A DNA stretch of 64,000 nucleotides. Source: Streptomyces rimosus. GTDB taxonomy: Bacteria > Actinomycetota > Actinomycetes > Streptomycetales > Streptomycetaceae. This document shows, one piece after another, positions 35,041 to 43,798 of this stretch. The stretch covers positions 8,187,001 to 8,251,000 of the forward strand of contig NZ_CP023688.1 of NCBI RefSeq assembly GCF_008704655.1, in the 5' to 3' direction. Each line of letters begins with the position of its first letter. Position 1 is the first letter of the stretch. The notes under the pieces are model-generated. The model saw only the letters and a list, made by a program, of their open reading frames with translations, had not been told where the DNA came from and made no database searches. The translations under genes and the position numbers were made by a program.

Positions 35041-36003
35041 ATGGGCGCCCCGCCCGCACCGGGCGATCCGGCAGCCGTCCGCGCCCGCGCCCTGCGCCGT
35101 CGGCGGATCCGCCGCGCCGCCGCACCGCAGGACGCCGTCGGCCCGGGGCCCGGCACGCCACCCCAGCCCGACCAGCGGTTCGAGTTCGTCAACACCGTCC
35201 TTGGCGCCGGATCGCTCGTCGGCGGCCTGATGTTCTACGCGGGCGTCATGCACAGCAGCGCCTATTTCGGCTACTTCCGTATCCGCGCGTCCGTCCTCGG
35301 CTTCGGCTTCCCGCAGATGATCATCTGGAGTCTGCGGCTGGTGACCCTGCCCGTCCTCGTCTGCCTGGCCCTCCTGGCCCTGGGACCGCGCCTGCCGGAC
35401 CTTCTCGTGGCGCTTCGCGTCCCCGGCCGTGTCACGCTCCGGGTACGCCGCGCCGGGCGGGCCGTCGCCCGGCAGTACGCGCTGTTCGTGGCGGCCGGCG
35501 CCGGCCTGATGCTGCTGTGGCAGCACATTCAGCCGTACGGCTGGGCAGCGCCCCTGCTCGTGGCCACCGGCCTCGTCCTGAGCCAGAGCGGCGCGGCGAA
35601 CCCGGCCCGCCCCGCACGCGGGCTGTGGCGCAGGGGGCTGCCGGTCGTCGCGGCCGGGCTGTTCCTGGTGTGGGCCATTGCCCTCGTCGCGGGCCAGCTC
35701 GGCAGACAGGACGCCCGCGAGGCCGCCGCCCACCTGGTGCGCCGCCCCGCCGTCGTGGTCCTGAGCACCGAACGCCTCAGCCTCACCGGCCCCGGGCTGA
35801 CGGCCGAGACGCTGCCGGGCATGCACTACCGGTACCGCTACACCGGACTGCGCCTGATCCTGGAGCGCGACCGCCGCTACTACGTCCTGCCCGTCGGCTG
35901 GCGGCCCCGTACCGACCCCACCTTCGTCATCGAGGACGACGACTCGATCCTGATCGAGATCATGCCGGGCACCCAGCCCCGGGAGGGGGACGACGGGCCG
36001 TGA
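35041..36003 (+). CDS. Five-TM membrane protein with soluble tail, unknown
   Basis: The 320-residue protein has a basic N-terminus (RARALRRRRIRRA). About five membrane segments follow (around residues 50-75, 93-118, 148-160, 170-183 and 203-222), and a 95-residue C-terminal soluble domain contains LTGPGLTAETLPGMHYRYRY and IEDDDSILIEIMPG. I do not recognise the family. It lies 6 bp after the lipoprotein gene and before a secreted protein. The three form a same-strand set of envelope proteins next to the CHAT locus. Confidence 0.68.
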   Translation: MGAPPAPGDPAAVRARALRRRRIRRAAAPQDAVGPGPGTPPQPDQRFEFVNTVLGAGSLVGGLMFYAGVMHSSAYFGYFRIRASVLGFGFPQMIIWSLRLVTLPVLVCLALLALGPRLPDLLVALRVPGRVTLRVRRAGRAVARQYALFVAAGAGLMLLWQHIQPYGWAAPLLVATGLVLSQSGAANPARPARGLWRRGLPVVAAGLFLVWAIALVAGQLGRQDAREAAAHLVRRPAVVVLSTERLSLTGPGLTAETLPGMHYRYRYTGLRLILERDRRYYVLPVGWRPRTDPTFVIEDDDSILIEIMPGTQPREGDDGP

Positions 36004-36081
36004 GGGGGCGGCGTGCTGCCGGAAGGCCCGTTTTTTCGTTTCGCGTGCAACCATCCAGGGCCCGTGCCGGTCTGGCCTCGT

Positions 36082-37463
36082 ATGAACGGATCGACAACGG
36101 GGACCCGGTCGCAGCGCGTGGTGGGCGCCACGGCGGCCGTGGTGCTGGTGACGCTGGCCGTGGCGGTGACGGTTGCCGGCAAGGCGCCGGTGGTCGCCGT
36201 CGATGGCGGAGCGCCCGCCACGGGCCCGGCACTGACGCTCAGCGGCATGCGGAACACGTACTACATCCCCCGGGCCGACTCACCGGTCCGGGACGACACG
36301 CCGGGGAAGTACCAGATCACCTTGAAGGCCCGGGCGCCGTACCCGGTCGTCAAGAACGTCAAGGTCCGCATCGACCTGTCCGTCCTCAAGGGCAAGGCGC
36401 GCCCCACCTGGCCGGACCAGGGCAACAAGTGCGGCATGACGGGCCAGATCATGACCTGCACGGTGGACGTCGAACAGGGTGCGATCTTCACCCCGTTCAC
36501 CCTGGTGCCGCAGCCGGGGGCCGCCCCGGGGCCGGCCGGAGCCATCACCGTCACCGTGACCGGCCCCGGCATCCCCACCGTCCGGCACGCCACCCAGGTC
36601 GTCATCGGCGCCCCCGTCATCACGGCCCGTCAGGTCCCCAAGAGGACCGCCGTCCGGCCGGGTTCCGGGATGGAGCTGACACCCGCCTTCGGGAACAGGG
36701 GGGACACCGGCATCGACGGCGGGGTGACCGTGCTCGTCGAGGCTACCGAGGCGACGCTGCGGCGCGTCCACAGCAACTGCCGGTACGACAAGGCCGTGGC
36801 CCCCACCAGGGCGCAGTGCGACTTCCCCGGACCGCTTCCGCCCGGTGCGGCGTACGAGACGGACGCCCCGTTCACGGCACAGGCCGACGCGACGGCGATG
36901 CACGGCCGTGTCTCCTACACCGTGCTCCGCGCCCACGAGACGTCCGGCGAGCACCGGCTGCTGCCCGCCTCGGCCCCGCGCGGCACCGGAGCGCCGCTCG
37001 GCCTGCGCCCCGTCGACGGCGGCGGCAGCGACTTCGCCCCGTCGATGTACTCGCACGCCGACGCGGCCACGAGTGTCCTGGACTTCGACACGACGGGGAT
37101 CAACGACCTCCAGGCGGTCGGCTTCACCATCAAGGGCAAGGTGGGCGAAACCGTCGACGCCCAGGTGCCGTATCCGAGGAACTTCGTCGATCCCGAGATG
37201 GCGGTGACCCTGCCCGAGGGCGTCAGCCTGGTCACCGTGCCGCGCGGCGAGCACACGAGCGACATGGTCTACTGCGAGCCGGGCGCGTCCGGGAGCGGCC
37301 CGGCCGAGTGCCACGGCTATGAGGTCGGCGGCACCTGGGTGCGTGTCCGCATCGACCGGCGGGTCGAGGGTGCCCGGGGATCGGTGCACGCCCTTTCCGG
37401 ACCGAAGACCGACCCGAACCAGCAGACAACACGGCACCGGTCACGGTCGAATACACCGGCTGA
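36082..37463 (+). pseudogene. Secreted or anchored surface protein, frameshifted near its C-terminus
   Basis: From ATG 36082 a signal-anchor (VVGATAAVVLVTLAVAVTVAG) leads into about 410 residues of beta-rich extracellular sequence with paired Cys, reminiscent of DUF11/Ig-like surface domains. The frame then runs on without stop into the epoxide hydrolase frame. In the +1-shifted frame the expected end, NTAPVTVEYTG followed by TGA at 37461-37463, is present. One missing base just after 37425 accounts for this (AGCAGACAAC, where an extra G would restore Gln-Asp-Asn-Thr). This is either a real mutation or a sequence error. An upstream GTG at 36013 with a GAGGGGGCG site is an alternative start. 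Confidence 0.65.
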
Positions 37464-37590
37464 GCCGGGAGGGGCCGGCGGCTCGCCGGGCAAGGGCGTT
37501 TCCCCGCGGGCCCGTTGGCCGTACCGTTCGGTGCGGAACGTACAGTGCCCGCACCGTCCGGTGCACCCGCGAGCGACCGCAGGAGGACAT

Positions 37591-38580
37591 GTGACCAGCG
37601 AAGTCGAGCACAGCTCCGTCGAGGTGAACGGCGTCCGGCTGCACATCGCCGAACAGGGGGAGGGGCCCCTGGTGGTACTGCTGCACGGTTTCCCGGAGTG
37701 CTGGTACTCCTGGCGGCACCAGTTCGCGCCGCTGGCCGCGGCCGGCTACCGCGTGGTGGCCCCCGACCAGCGCGGCTACGCGCGCAGCGAGCAGCCGGCC
37801 GACATCGCCGCGTACACGATGCTGCACCTGACCGGCGATGTGATCGGCCTGATCCACGCGCTGGGGGAGGAGCGGGCGGTCGTCGTCGGCCACGACTGGG
37901 GCGCGCCGGTGGCCTGGACGACGGCCCAGCTGCGCCCGGACGTCGTACGCGGCGTCGTCGGGCTGAGCGTGCCGCCGGCCCCGCGCTCGCCCGCGGCGCC
38001 GCTGCCCCGCCTGCGCGAGGCCCTCGGGGACGGCTTCTACCAGATCTACTTCCAGGAACCGGGCGTCGCCGACGCCGAGCTGGCTCAGGACCTGCCCGCC
38101 ACCTTCCGCGCCATGCTGGTCAACGGCTCCGGTGACAGCCCGTTCACCGACCCGCCCCAGCCGTGGGTGATCCCGGAGGGCGGCAAGCTGCTGGACACCA
38201 TGCCGCAGCCGGAGGAGCTGCCCGCCTGGCTGAGCCAGGAGGACATCGACACCTTCGTGGGCGAGTACGCCCGGCACGGCGACCGCGCCTTCACCGGCGG
38301 CCTGAACTGGTACCGCAACCTCGACCGCAACTGGGAGCTGACGGCGCCGTTCCAGGGCCGCGGCATCGAGGTACCCGGGCTGTACCTGGCGGGCGACCGC
38401 GACCTGGTGCGGTCCTTCCCCGCGATGACCGAGCTGCTGTCCGCCCTGGAGCGGATGATGCCGAACGTACGCCAGGCCCCGGCCCTGCCCGGCTGCGGCC
38501 ACTGGACGCAGCAGGAGCGGCCGGACGAGGTCAACGCCGCGCTGCTGGAGTTCCTGGCGGAGCTGCCCGCGGTCGAGTGA
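37591..38580 (+). CDS. Epoxide hydrolase-like alpha/beta hydrolase
   Basis: The 329-residue enzyme has the oxyanion motif HGFPECWYSWRHQF, the nucleophile elbow VGHDWGAPVAW (Asp nucleophile, as in epoxide hydrolases and haloalkane dehalogenases), the acid in GLYLAGDRDLVRS and the catalytic His in GCGHWTQQERP. Tyr residues in the lid fit epoxide opening. It is cytosolic. GTG 37591 has AGGAGG 4 bases before it. The upstream in-frame run-on from the secreted protein gene is judged an artefact of the frameshift there. A very strong palindromic terminator follows. Confidence 0.9.
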   Translation: MTSEVEHSSVEVNGVRLHIAEQGEGPLVVLLHGFPECWYSWRHQFAPLAAAGYRVVAPDQRGYARSEQPADIAAYTMLHLTGDVIGLIHALGEERAVVVGHDWGAPVAWTTAQLRPDVVRGVVGLSVPPAPRSPAAPLPRLREALGDGFYQIYFQEPGVADAELAQDLPATFRAMLVNGSGDSPFTDPPQPWVIPEGGKLLDTMPQPEELPAWLSQEDIDTFVGEYARHGDRAFTGGLNWYRNLDRNWELTAPFQGRGIEVPGLYLAGDRDLVRSFPAMTELLSALERMMPNVRQAPALPGCGHWTQQERPDEVNAALLEFLAELPAVE

Positions 38581-38581
38581 G

Positions 38582-38631
38582 GACGCGGAAGGGCCCGCCA
38601 CGGACCGGTCCGTGGCGGGCCCTTCCGCGTC
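38582..38631. terminator. Perfect 25-bp palindromic bidirectional terminator
   Basis: Bases 38582-38606 are exactly reverse-complementary to 38607-38631, with a GGACC/GGTCC centre and no spacer. It separates the convergent epoxide hydrolase (stop 38580) and amino-acid permease (stop 38644), so it should end transcripts from both sides. Confidence 0.9.
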
Positions 38632-38643
38632 GATGACGAGCGG

Positions 38644-40143
38644 TTACGACACCGTGGCGTCGGCCTGCTCGGCCGCGTCCGGTACCCCTTCGGCGAGCCT
38701 GCTGTGGCGCCGCCCGTACCCGAAGTACAGCGCGAGGCCCACCGCGAGCCAGACCAGGAAGCCGACCCAGGTGATCAGCTGGAGGTTGAGCATCAGGTAG
38801 AGGCAGCACAGCAGCGAGACCAGGGGGATGAACGGCACCCACGGCGTGCGGAAGGCGCGGGGCAGGTCGGGGGCGGTGCGCCGGAGGATCAGCACGCTGG
38901 CCGAGACCGCGGCGAAGGCGAACAGGGTGCCGATGTTGACCATCTCGGCGAGCACGTCGAACTTCATGAACGCCGCCAGCGCCGCCATGATCACCGCGAG
39001 CACCACCAGGTTGATCTTCGGGGTGCCGTGCTTCGGATCGACCTTGTACAGCGCCTTCGGCAGCAGCCCGTCCCGGGCCATCGCGAAGATCACCCGGCTC
39101 TGCGAACGGAAGCAGATCAGGCTCACCGCGGCCAGGCCGACCACCGCGCCCAGACTGATGATCGTGGCGAAGAACGGATGGCCCTTCGCCGTGAAGGCGT
39201 CGGCCAGCGGCGCCTTCACCGACAGCTGCGAATAGTGCTGCATTCCGGTGACCACCAGGCACACCGCGACATACAGCACGGTGACGACGACCAGCGAGGC
39301 GATGATGCCGATGGGCAGATCGCGCTGCGGGCGGCGGGTCTCCTCCGCCGAGGTCGCCACCATGTCGAAACCGATGTAGGCGAAGAACACCATCGCGGCT
39401 GCGCTGAGAATTCCCGCGACACCGAATGCCGTCGGCGTGATACCGGTCAGCAGCTGCAATACCGGGGCCTGCAAGCCGGAGACCTTCGCGGTGTGCTGCG
39501 CCTCCGGCACGAAGGGGTGGTAATTGTCGGTGTCGATGAAGAACAGCCCGGCGATGATGACCAGCAGTACAATCGCGAACTTGATGCCGACCAGCACATT
39601 GGTGACGCCCTTCGACAGCTTTCCGCCGACGATGAGCACCGCGCCCAGCACGAGCACGAGAAGCGCCGCGGGCAGATTCAGCACGGCGTCGTCCCCGCCG
39701 CTCAGCGCGGCCGGCAGGTGCAGTCCGACGCTGTTGAGCATCGATTGCAGATAGCCGGACCAGCCGACCGCCACCACCGCCGTCGCCAGGGTCAGTTCCA
39801 GGCTCAGCGCCCAGCCGATGATCCAGGCGGGCAGTTCGCCGAGCGCCGTGTACGAGTAGGAGTACGCGGAACCCGCGACCGGCACCGAGGAGGCGAATTC
39901 CGCGTAGCACAGCGCCGCGCAGGCGCAGACAGCGGCGGCGACGACGAAGGAGAGCGCCACGGCGGGCCCGGCCATGTTCCGGGCCACCGTACCGGTGAGC
40001 ACGAAGATTCCGGTGCCGAGAATGACACCGACCCCGAGGATGGTCAGATCCAGAGCGGAAAGGTCCCGGCGAAGGCGTTGTTCGCCTTCTCCGCGAGCCT
40101 CCTTGACGGCTCGCTCCAAAGGCTTTTTGCGCAGCAGACTCAC
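38644..40143 (-). CDS. APC-family amino-acid permease (cationic amino-acid transporter type)
   Basis: The 499-residue protein has about 12-14 membrane helices. The APC signatures are LTILGVGVILGTGIFVLTG (helix 1 Gly-rich unwound substrate site) and VFFAYIGFDMVATSAEE (helix 6). This is closest in style to the CAT/YfnA group. It imports or exchanges amino acids with protons or by antiport. GTG 40143 is chosen since homology begins VSLLRKKPLERAVKEA. The frame is open 110 codons further, which would overlap the ABC-F leader region and is not coding in style. Divergent from the ABC-F leader. Confidence 0.9.
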   Translation of the reverse strand: MSLLRKKPLERAVKEARGEGEQRLRRDLSALDLTILGVGVILGTGIFVLTGTVARNMAGPAVALSFVVAAAVCACAALCYAEFASSVPVAGSAYSYSYTALGELPAWIIGWALSLELTLATAVVAVGWSGYLQSMLNSVGLHLPAALSGGDDAVLNLPAALLVLVLGAVLIVGGKLSKGVTNVLVGIKFAIVLLVIIAGLFFIDTDNYHPFVPEAQHTAKVSGLQAPVLQLLTGITPTAFGVAGILSAAAMVFFAYIGFDMVATSAEETRRPQRDLPIGIIASLVVVTVLYVAVCLVVTGMQHYSQLSVKAPLADAFTAKGHPFFATIISLGAVVGLAAVSLICFRSQSRVIFAMARDGLLPKALYKVDPKHGTPKINLVVLAVIMAALAAFMKFDVLAEMVNIGTLFAFAAVSASVLILRRTAPDLPRAFRTPWVPFIPLVSLLCCLYLMLNLQLITWVGFLVWLAVGLALYFGYGRRHSRLAEGVPDAAEQADATVS

Positions 40144-40361
40144 GGTGGGTATTCCGAACTCTCTCAAGGGGTACGGGAACGGTCGTACGCGTTCCCGGTC
40201 GGAGTGTCCGTCAGGCGTCCGCGTCCTCGCAACGTAACGCTCCGGCGTCTCAAATACTGGGACCGCCGCCCGGAATCCCGGGACGCCGCGGGATCGGCGG
40301 ACAACATCCGGTGACCGCTCCGCGGCGCGGTAATTCCCGTTCGCCCGCCGTGCCCGTCGGC

Positions 40362-40400
40362 TACAGTGGCCACATGGCTTCCTGGTACTACTTCCTCTGA
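40362..40400 (+). promoter_or_regulatory. Promoter -10 and leaderless leader peptide MASWYYFL upstream of ABC-F
   Basis: ATG 40374 opens an eight-codon ORF (Met-Ala-Ser-Trp-Tyr-Tyr-Phe-Leu, TGA 40398-40400). A -10-like TACAGT (40362-40367) ends six bases before the ATG, so transcription should begin at or next to the A of ATG and the leader would be leaderless. Four consecutive aromatic codons near the end, and the hairpins just downstream, suggest ribosome-stall-controlled attenuation of the ABC-F gene at 40615. Confidence 0.75.
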
Positions 40401-40409
40401 GACCGGGCG

Positions 40410-40501
40410 TGACCGCGGACGGCCGGCCCCGGCCGTCCCACCGTACGAACGGCGCCTGCCCGCGCGACGACATCCGCGCCGCCGCGCCGCTTCCGCGGTC
40501 A
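40410..40501 (+). promoter_or_regulatory. Alternative hairpins (attenuator) upstream of ABC-F
   Basis: Stem A pairs GGACGGCC (40417-40424) with GGCCGTCC (40431-40438) across a 6-nt loop. Stem B pairs TGACCGCGGA (40410-40419) with TCCGCGGTCA (40492-40501). Both are perfect, and they share bases 40417-40419, so they exclude each other. Stem B is followed by a pyrimidine-rich CTTTCTCCCC. The leader stop codon is only 10 bases before stem B, so a ribosome stalled on the leader would cover its 5' arm. Confidence 0.7.
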
Positions 40502-40614
40502 CTTTCTCCCCGCAGCCGAGCCCTCCGCCGTGCTGCGTTCCCGGCCTCTTATCGGAATCCGGCCCCCGTGCCCGACAGCGCACGGCGCGGCCATGACGTA
40601 CCCAGGGATTTCCC

Positions 40615-42257
40615 GTGCGCCATCGCGCCCAATTGACCATGAAGGACGTTTCCGTCGCCTTCGGTGACCGCACCGTGCTGGAGCGGGTGTCGCTGACCGT
40701 GCGCCCCGGCGACAAGGCCGGCGTCATCGGGGACAACGGCTCCGGCAAGTCCACCCTGCTCCGGCTGCTGGCCGGGGACGTGGAGCCCGACGCGGGCGAG
40801 ATCACCGTGTCCTTTCCCGGCGGTGTCGGCCACCTCGGCCAGACGGCGGACCTCGACCCGCGCGGCACCGTCCAGGACGCCGTCGACACCGCCCTCGCCG
40901 AACTGCGCGGCCTCGAAGCCCGGATACGGGCCGCCGAAGCCGCCCTGGCCACCGCCACACCGGACGAACTCGACGCGTACGGCGAGCTGTTGACCGCGTA
41001 CGAGGAGCGCGACGGCTACCGGGCGGACGCCCGCGTGGACGCCGCGCTGCACGGCCTCGGCCTGGCACACCTCACCCGCGACCGGCTGCTCGGCTCGCTC
41101 TCCGGCGGCGAGCGGTCGCGGCTGTCGCTGGCCTGCGTCCTGGCCGCGGCCCCCGAACTGCTTCTGCTGGACGAGCCGACCAACCACCTCGACCAGCGGG
41201 CCACCGCCTGGCTGGAGGCCCACCTGAAGGCCCACCGCGGCACGGTGGTCCTCGTCACCCACGACCGGGAGCTGCTCGAAGCGGTCACCTCCGACATCCT
41301 CGAAGTCGACCGCGACCTGCGCACCGTCACGCGGTACGGCGACGGCTGGCAGGGCTACCGCACGGCGAAGGCCGCGGCCCGCCGCCGCTGGGCGCAGGAC
41401 CACGAGGAGTGGCGCGCGGAGGTCGCCAGGACCGCCGAGCTGGCGGAATCGGCCGACCGGCGCCTGGCCGGTACCGGCAAGGACCCCCGCGAAGGCTTCG
41501 GCAAGCACCGCCGCTCCCATGAGGCGAAGCTGTCCGGTCAGGTCAGGGCGGCCGGGCAGCGGCTGGCCCGGCTCCGGCGCGACCCGGTACCGCCGCCTCC
41601 CGTACCGCTCCGGTTCAGCGCGGAGCTGACCACGTACTCGGACGGGCCCGCGCACACGGACGCCCTCTCGCCGAACTGGCCGGCATCACCGTCGGCGACC
41701 GCCTGCGCCTCGACGGGCTGACCGTCGCGCCGGGCGAGCGCCTGCTCGTGACCGGCCCGAACGGCGCCGGCAAGACGACGCTGCTGCGCGTGCTGGCCGG
41801 TGACCTGCGCCCCGACACGGGCACCGCGCGCCGCCCGGCCCGTACGGGCTACCTGGCGCAGGAGCTGTCCGCCGCGCCGCCCCGGCGGTCCCTGCTGGCC
41901 GCCTTCGCGGCCGGGCTGCCCGGCCCGCCCGAAGAGCACGCGCCCGTGCTGCTGTCGCTCGGGCTGTTCCGGGAGGACGACCTGGCGGTGCCGGTGACGG
42001 CCCTGTCCGTGGGCCAGCGGCGCAGGCTGGAGCTGGCGCGCCTGGTCACCCGCCCCGCCGACCTGCTCGTTTTGGACGATCCGACCAACCACATCTCCCT
42101 CGGCCTCGTCGAGGAGCTGGAGCAGGCGGTCGCGGCCTATCGCGGTGCGGTGGTCGTGGTCTCCCACGACCGCCGCTTCCGCCGCGGGTTCCGCGGGCGC
42201 ACGCTGGAGCTGGACGGTGGCCGGGCGGTACGGGAGGGCGCCGCCGCCAGCCGCTGA
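40615..42257 (+). pseudogene. ABC-F protein (antibiotic-resistance/ribosome-protection type), frameshifted in the linker
   Basis: ABC-F proteins have two ATPase domains and no membrane part, and act on the ribosome. The first domain has GDNGSGKST, LSGGERSRL and LLLLDEPTNHLD (frame from GTG 40615). The second has GPNGAGKTT, LSVGQRRRLEL and LLVLDDPTNHIS in another frame that ends at 42257. The frames meet in the inter-domain linker at about 41664-41669, where CTCTCG would be CTCG in an intact gene. Removing the extra CT restores a 546-residue protein reading AHTDALAELAGITVGDRL. The first frame stops at 41721 after 368 residues. The leader attenuator upstream supports a drug-responsive resistance role. 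It may be inactive, phase-variable or mis-sequenced. Confidence 0.85.
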
Positions 42258-42588
42258 GGGCCGCGCCTAGGTTCGTGGCGGGGGACGGGCGCGCTCCGGG
42301 GTGCGCCCTTCGGCCCGAGGGCCGACAGTGGAGGGGAAAGCCGTCCGGAACCCGCGAGGAAAGGGTGAAGGGGCGATCGGTCCCGTGGCGGCGTGGCATG
42401 ACGGCGCGGTGAGCGGGCACGCGTGCGGACGGGCCGGGCGGTGGCCCCGGGACCACACGGACCACAGGAAAACCGTCCGTACACGTTGAAACTGCTGAGA
42501 ACCGGGCACCCGGCACACCATCAAGACATCACGTCAAGGCTGTCACGACCGTCAGTCGGCGACCCGCGAATTCCGAGGAGGAAGCGCC
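42258..42588. other. Intergenic gap with terminator-like hairpin, upstream of Rv2629-like gene
   Basis: TCGGCCC (42310-42316) and GGGCCGA (42319-42325) form a short perfect stem after the ABC-F gene. A looser GGGCGC/GCGCCC stem lies just before it. The lower-GC stretch at 42470-42540 probably holds the promoter for the next gene. No coding frame is evident. Confidence 0.45.
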
Positions 42589-43731
42589 ATGCACCTCTCG
42601 CTCCTTCAACCGATCATCGACCGGCCGGGCCCCTGGGCTTCCGTGTACGCCGAAATCCCGCACAGCACCGAGGACGCGGCCAAGCAGCGGGAACTCTCGG
42701 CGGACGCGGCGGCCAGACAGCTCGCGGAGCAGGGCGCCGACCGGGCCACGTGCGACGCGGTGCGCGCGACCCTGGCGAACGCACGGGCCGACGGCGAACC
42801 GGCCGACCTGTCCGGACGGGCGGTCTTCGCCACCGGCGGCGAGGTCGTCCTCGACGCGCCGCTCTCCGGCCGGCCCGCCCGGTCGTTCGCGAGCTGGTCC
42901 CCGCTGCCCCGGATCACCCCGTGGGCCGAGGCCGCGGCGGACGACGTACGGTGCCTGGTCGTGTACGTGGACCGGGAGGGAGCCGACTTCGCGCTGCACA
43001 GCGACCAGGGCGCCCTGGACGCCGGTAATGTCGAGGGCCTGGACTGGCCGATCCACCGCACCGCGACGGCCGACTGGTCCGAACGGCACTTCCAGACCGC
43101 GGTCGAGAACACCTGGGAGCAGAACGCCGGCGAGATCGCCGAGGCCGCCCAGCGGGTCTTCGAGAGCTGCGGCGCCCAGGTCATGCTCCTGGCCGGCGAC
43201 CCGCGCGAACGCCGCTCGGTCCACGACAAGCTTCCGGAGCCGCTGCGTACGGTGACCTACGAGAGCGACCACGGCGGCCGGGCGGCCGGCGCCGACAGCA
43301 CCAGGCTCGACCGCGACATCACCCACGTCCGCGCGGCCTTCGAGCACGACCACGTCACGGACGTGCTGAACCGCTTCCGGGCGGGCGCCGACGTCGGCGG
43401 CACCGACCCCGCGTACGCCGCGTCCGGCGTACCGGCCCTCATCGAGGCGGCGCGCGAACACCGCATCGACACCCTGATCCTCACACCGGGCAGCGCCGAC
43501 GCCGGCCGCGAGGTCTGGGTGGGCGCCGACCCCGACCAGCTCGCGGTCCGGGGCACCGAACTCCAGTACCTGGGTGAGACGAACCCGTCCGCGGCGCGCG
43601 CGGACGACGCGCTGCTCCGCTCGGCCGCCGCCACCGGAGCCGAGGCCGTCGTCGTACGCGACCCCGCCGAAGCCCCCGCGGGCGGCCTCGGCGCCATCCT
43701 CCGCTGGAGCACGCCCACCCAGCACCAGTAG
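42589..43731 (+). CDS. baeRF2/Vms1-like protein (Rv2629 family, Balon-related ribosome factor)
   Basis: The 380-residue soluble protein begins MHLSLLQPIIDRPGPWASVY and has the layout of the actinobacterial Rv2629 family, an archaeal/eukaryotic release-factor-1-like fold. An N-terminal domain is followed by a middle Vms1-like domain (HFQTAVENTWEQNAGEIAEAAQ). The C-terminal domain has ALIEAAREHRIDTLILTPGS and AVRGTELQYLGE. Relatives are dormancy or hypoxia proteins, and the mycobacterial Balon homologue binds idle ribosomes. Binding here is inferred from family only. ATG 42589 has GAGGAGG upstream. A near-perfect terminator follows. It lies next to another ribosome-acting gene, the ABC-F. Confidence 0.82.
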   Translation: MHLSLLQPIIDRPGPWASVYAEIPHSTEDAAKQRELSADAAARQLAEQGADRATCDAVRATLANARADGEPADLSGRAVFATGGEVVLDAPLSGRPARSFASWSPLPRITPWAEAAADDVRCLVVYVDREGADFALHSDQGALDAGNVEGLDWPIHRTATADWSERHFQTAVENTWEQNAGEIAEAAQRVFESCGAQVMLLAGDPRERRSVHDKLPEPLRTVTYESDHGGRAAGADSTRLDRDITHVRAAFEHDHVTDVLNRFRAGADVGGTDPAYAASGVPALIEAAREHRIDTLILTPGSADAGREVWVGADPDQLAVRGTELQYLGETNPSAARADDALLRSAAATGAEAVVVRDPAEAPAGGLGAILRWSTPTQHQ

Positions 43732-43750
43732 GCGGGCCCTCAGGCCGGAG

Positions 43751-43798
43751 ACCGGTGCGCCGGGCAGTTTTCCCCTCGCTGCCCGGGGCACCGGTTTT
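43751..43798 (+). terminator. Strong intrinsic terminator after Rv2629-like gene
   Basis: A 17-bp stem (43751-43767 with 43779-43795, one mismatch) has an 11-nt T/C-rich loop and a T run directly after. It lies 20 bp after the stop at 43731. Confidence 0.88.

Noticed and set aside
36013..38580. One 855-residue frame joining a secreted protein to an epoxide hydrolase
   Set aside because: The hydrolase has its own GTG with AGGAGG, the linking 110 residues look non-coding, and a shifted frame gives a natural end for the first protein. A frameshift is a better account than a fusion.
40144..40473. N-terminal extension of the amino-acid permease up to 40473
   Set aside because: The added 110 residues are basic and non-homologous, and they would cover the ABC-F leader on the other strand; APC proteins start near GTG 40143.
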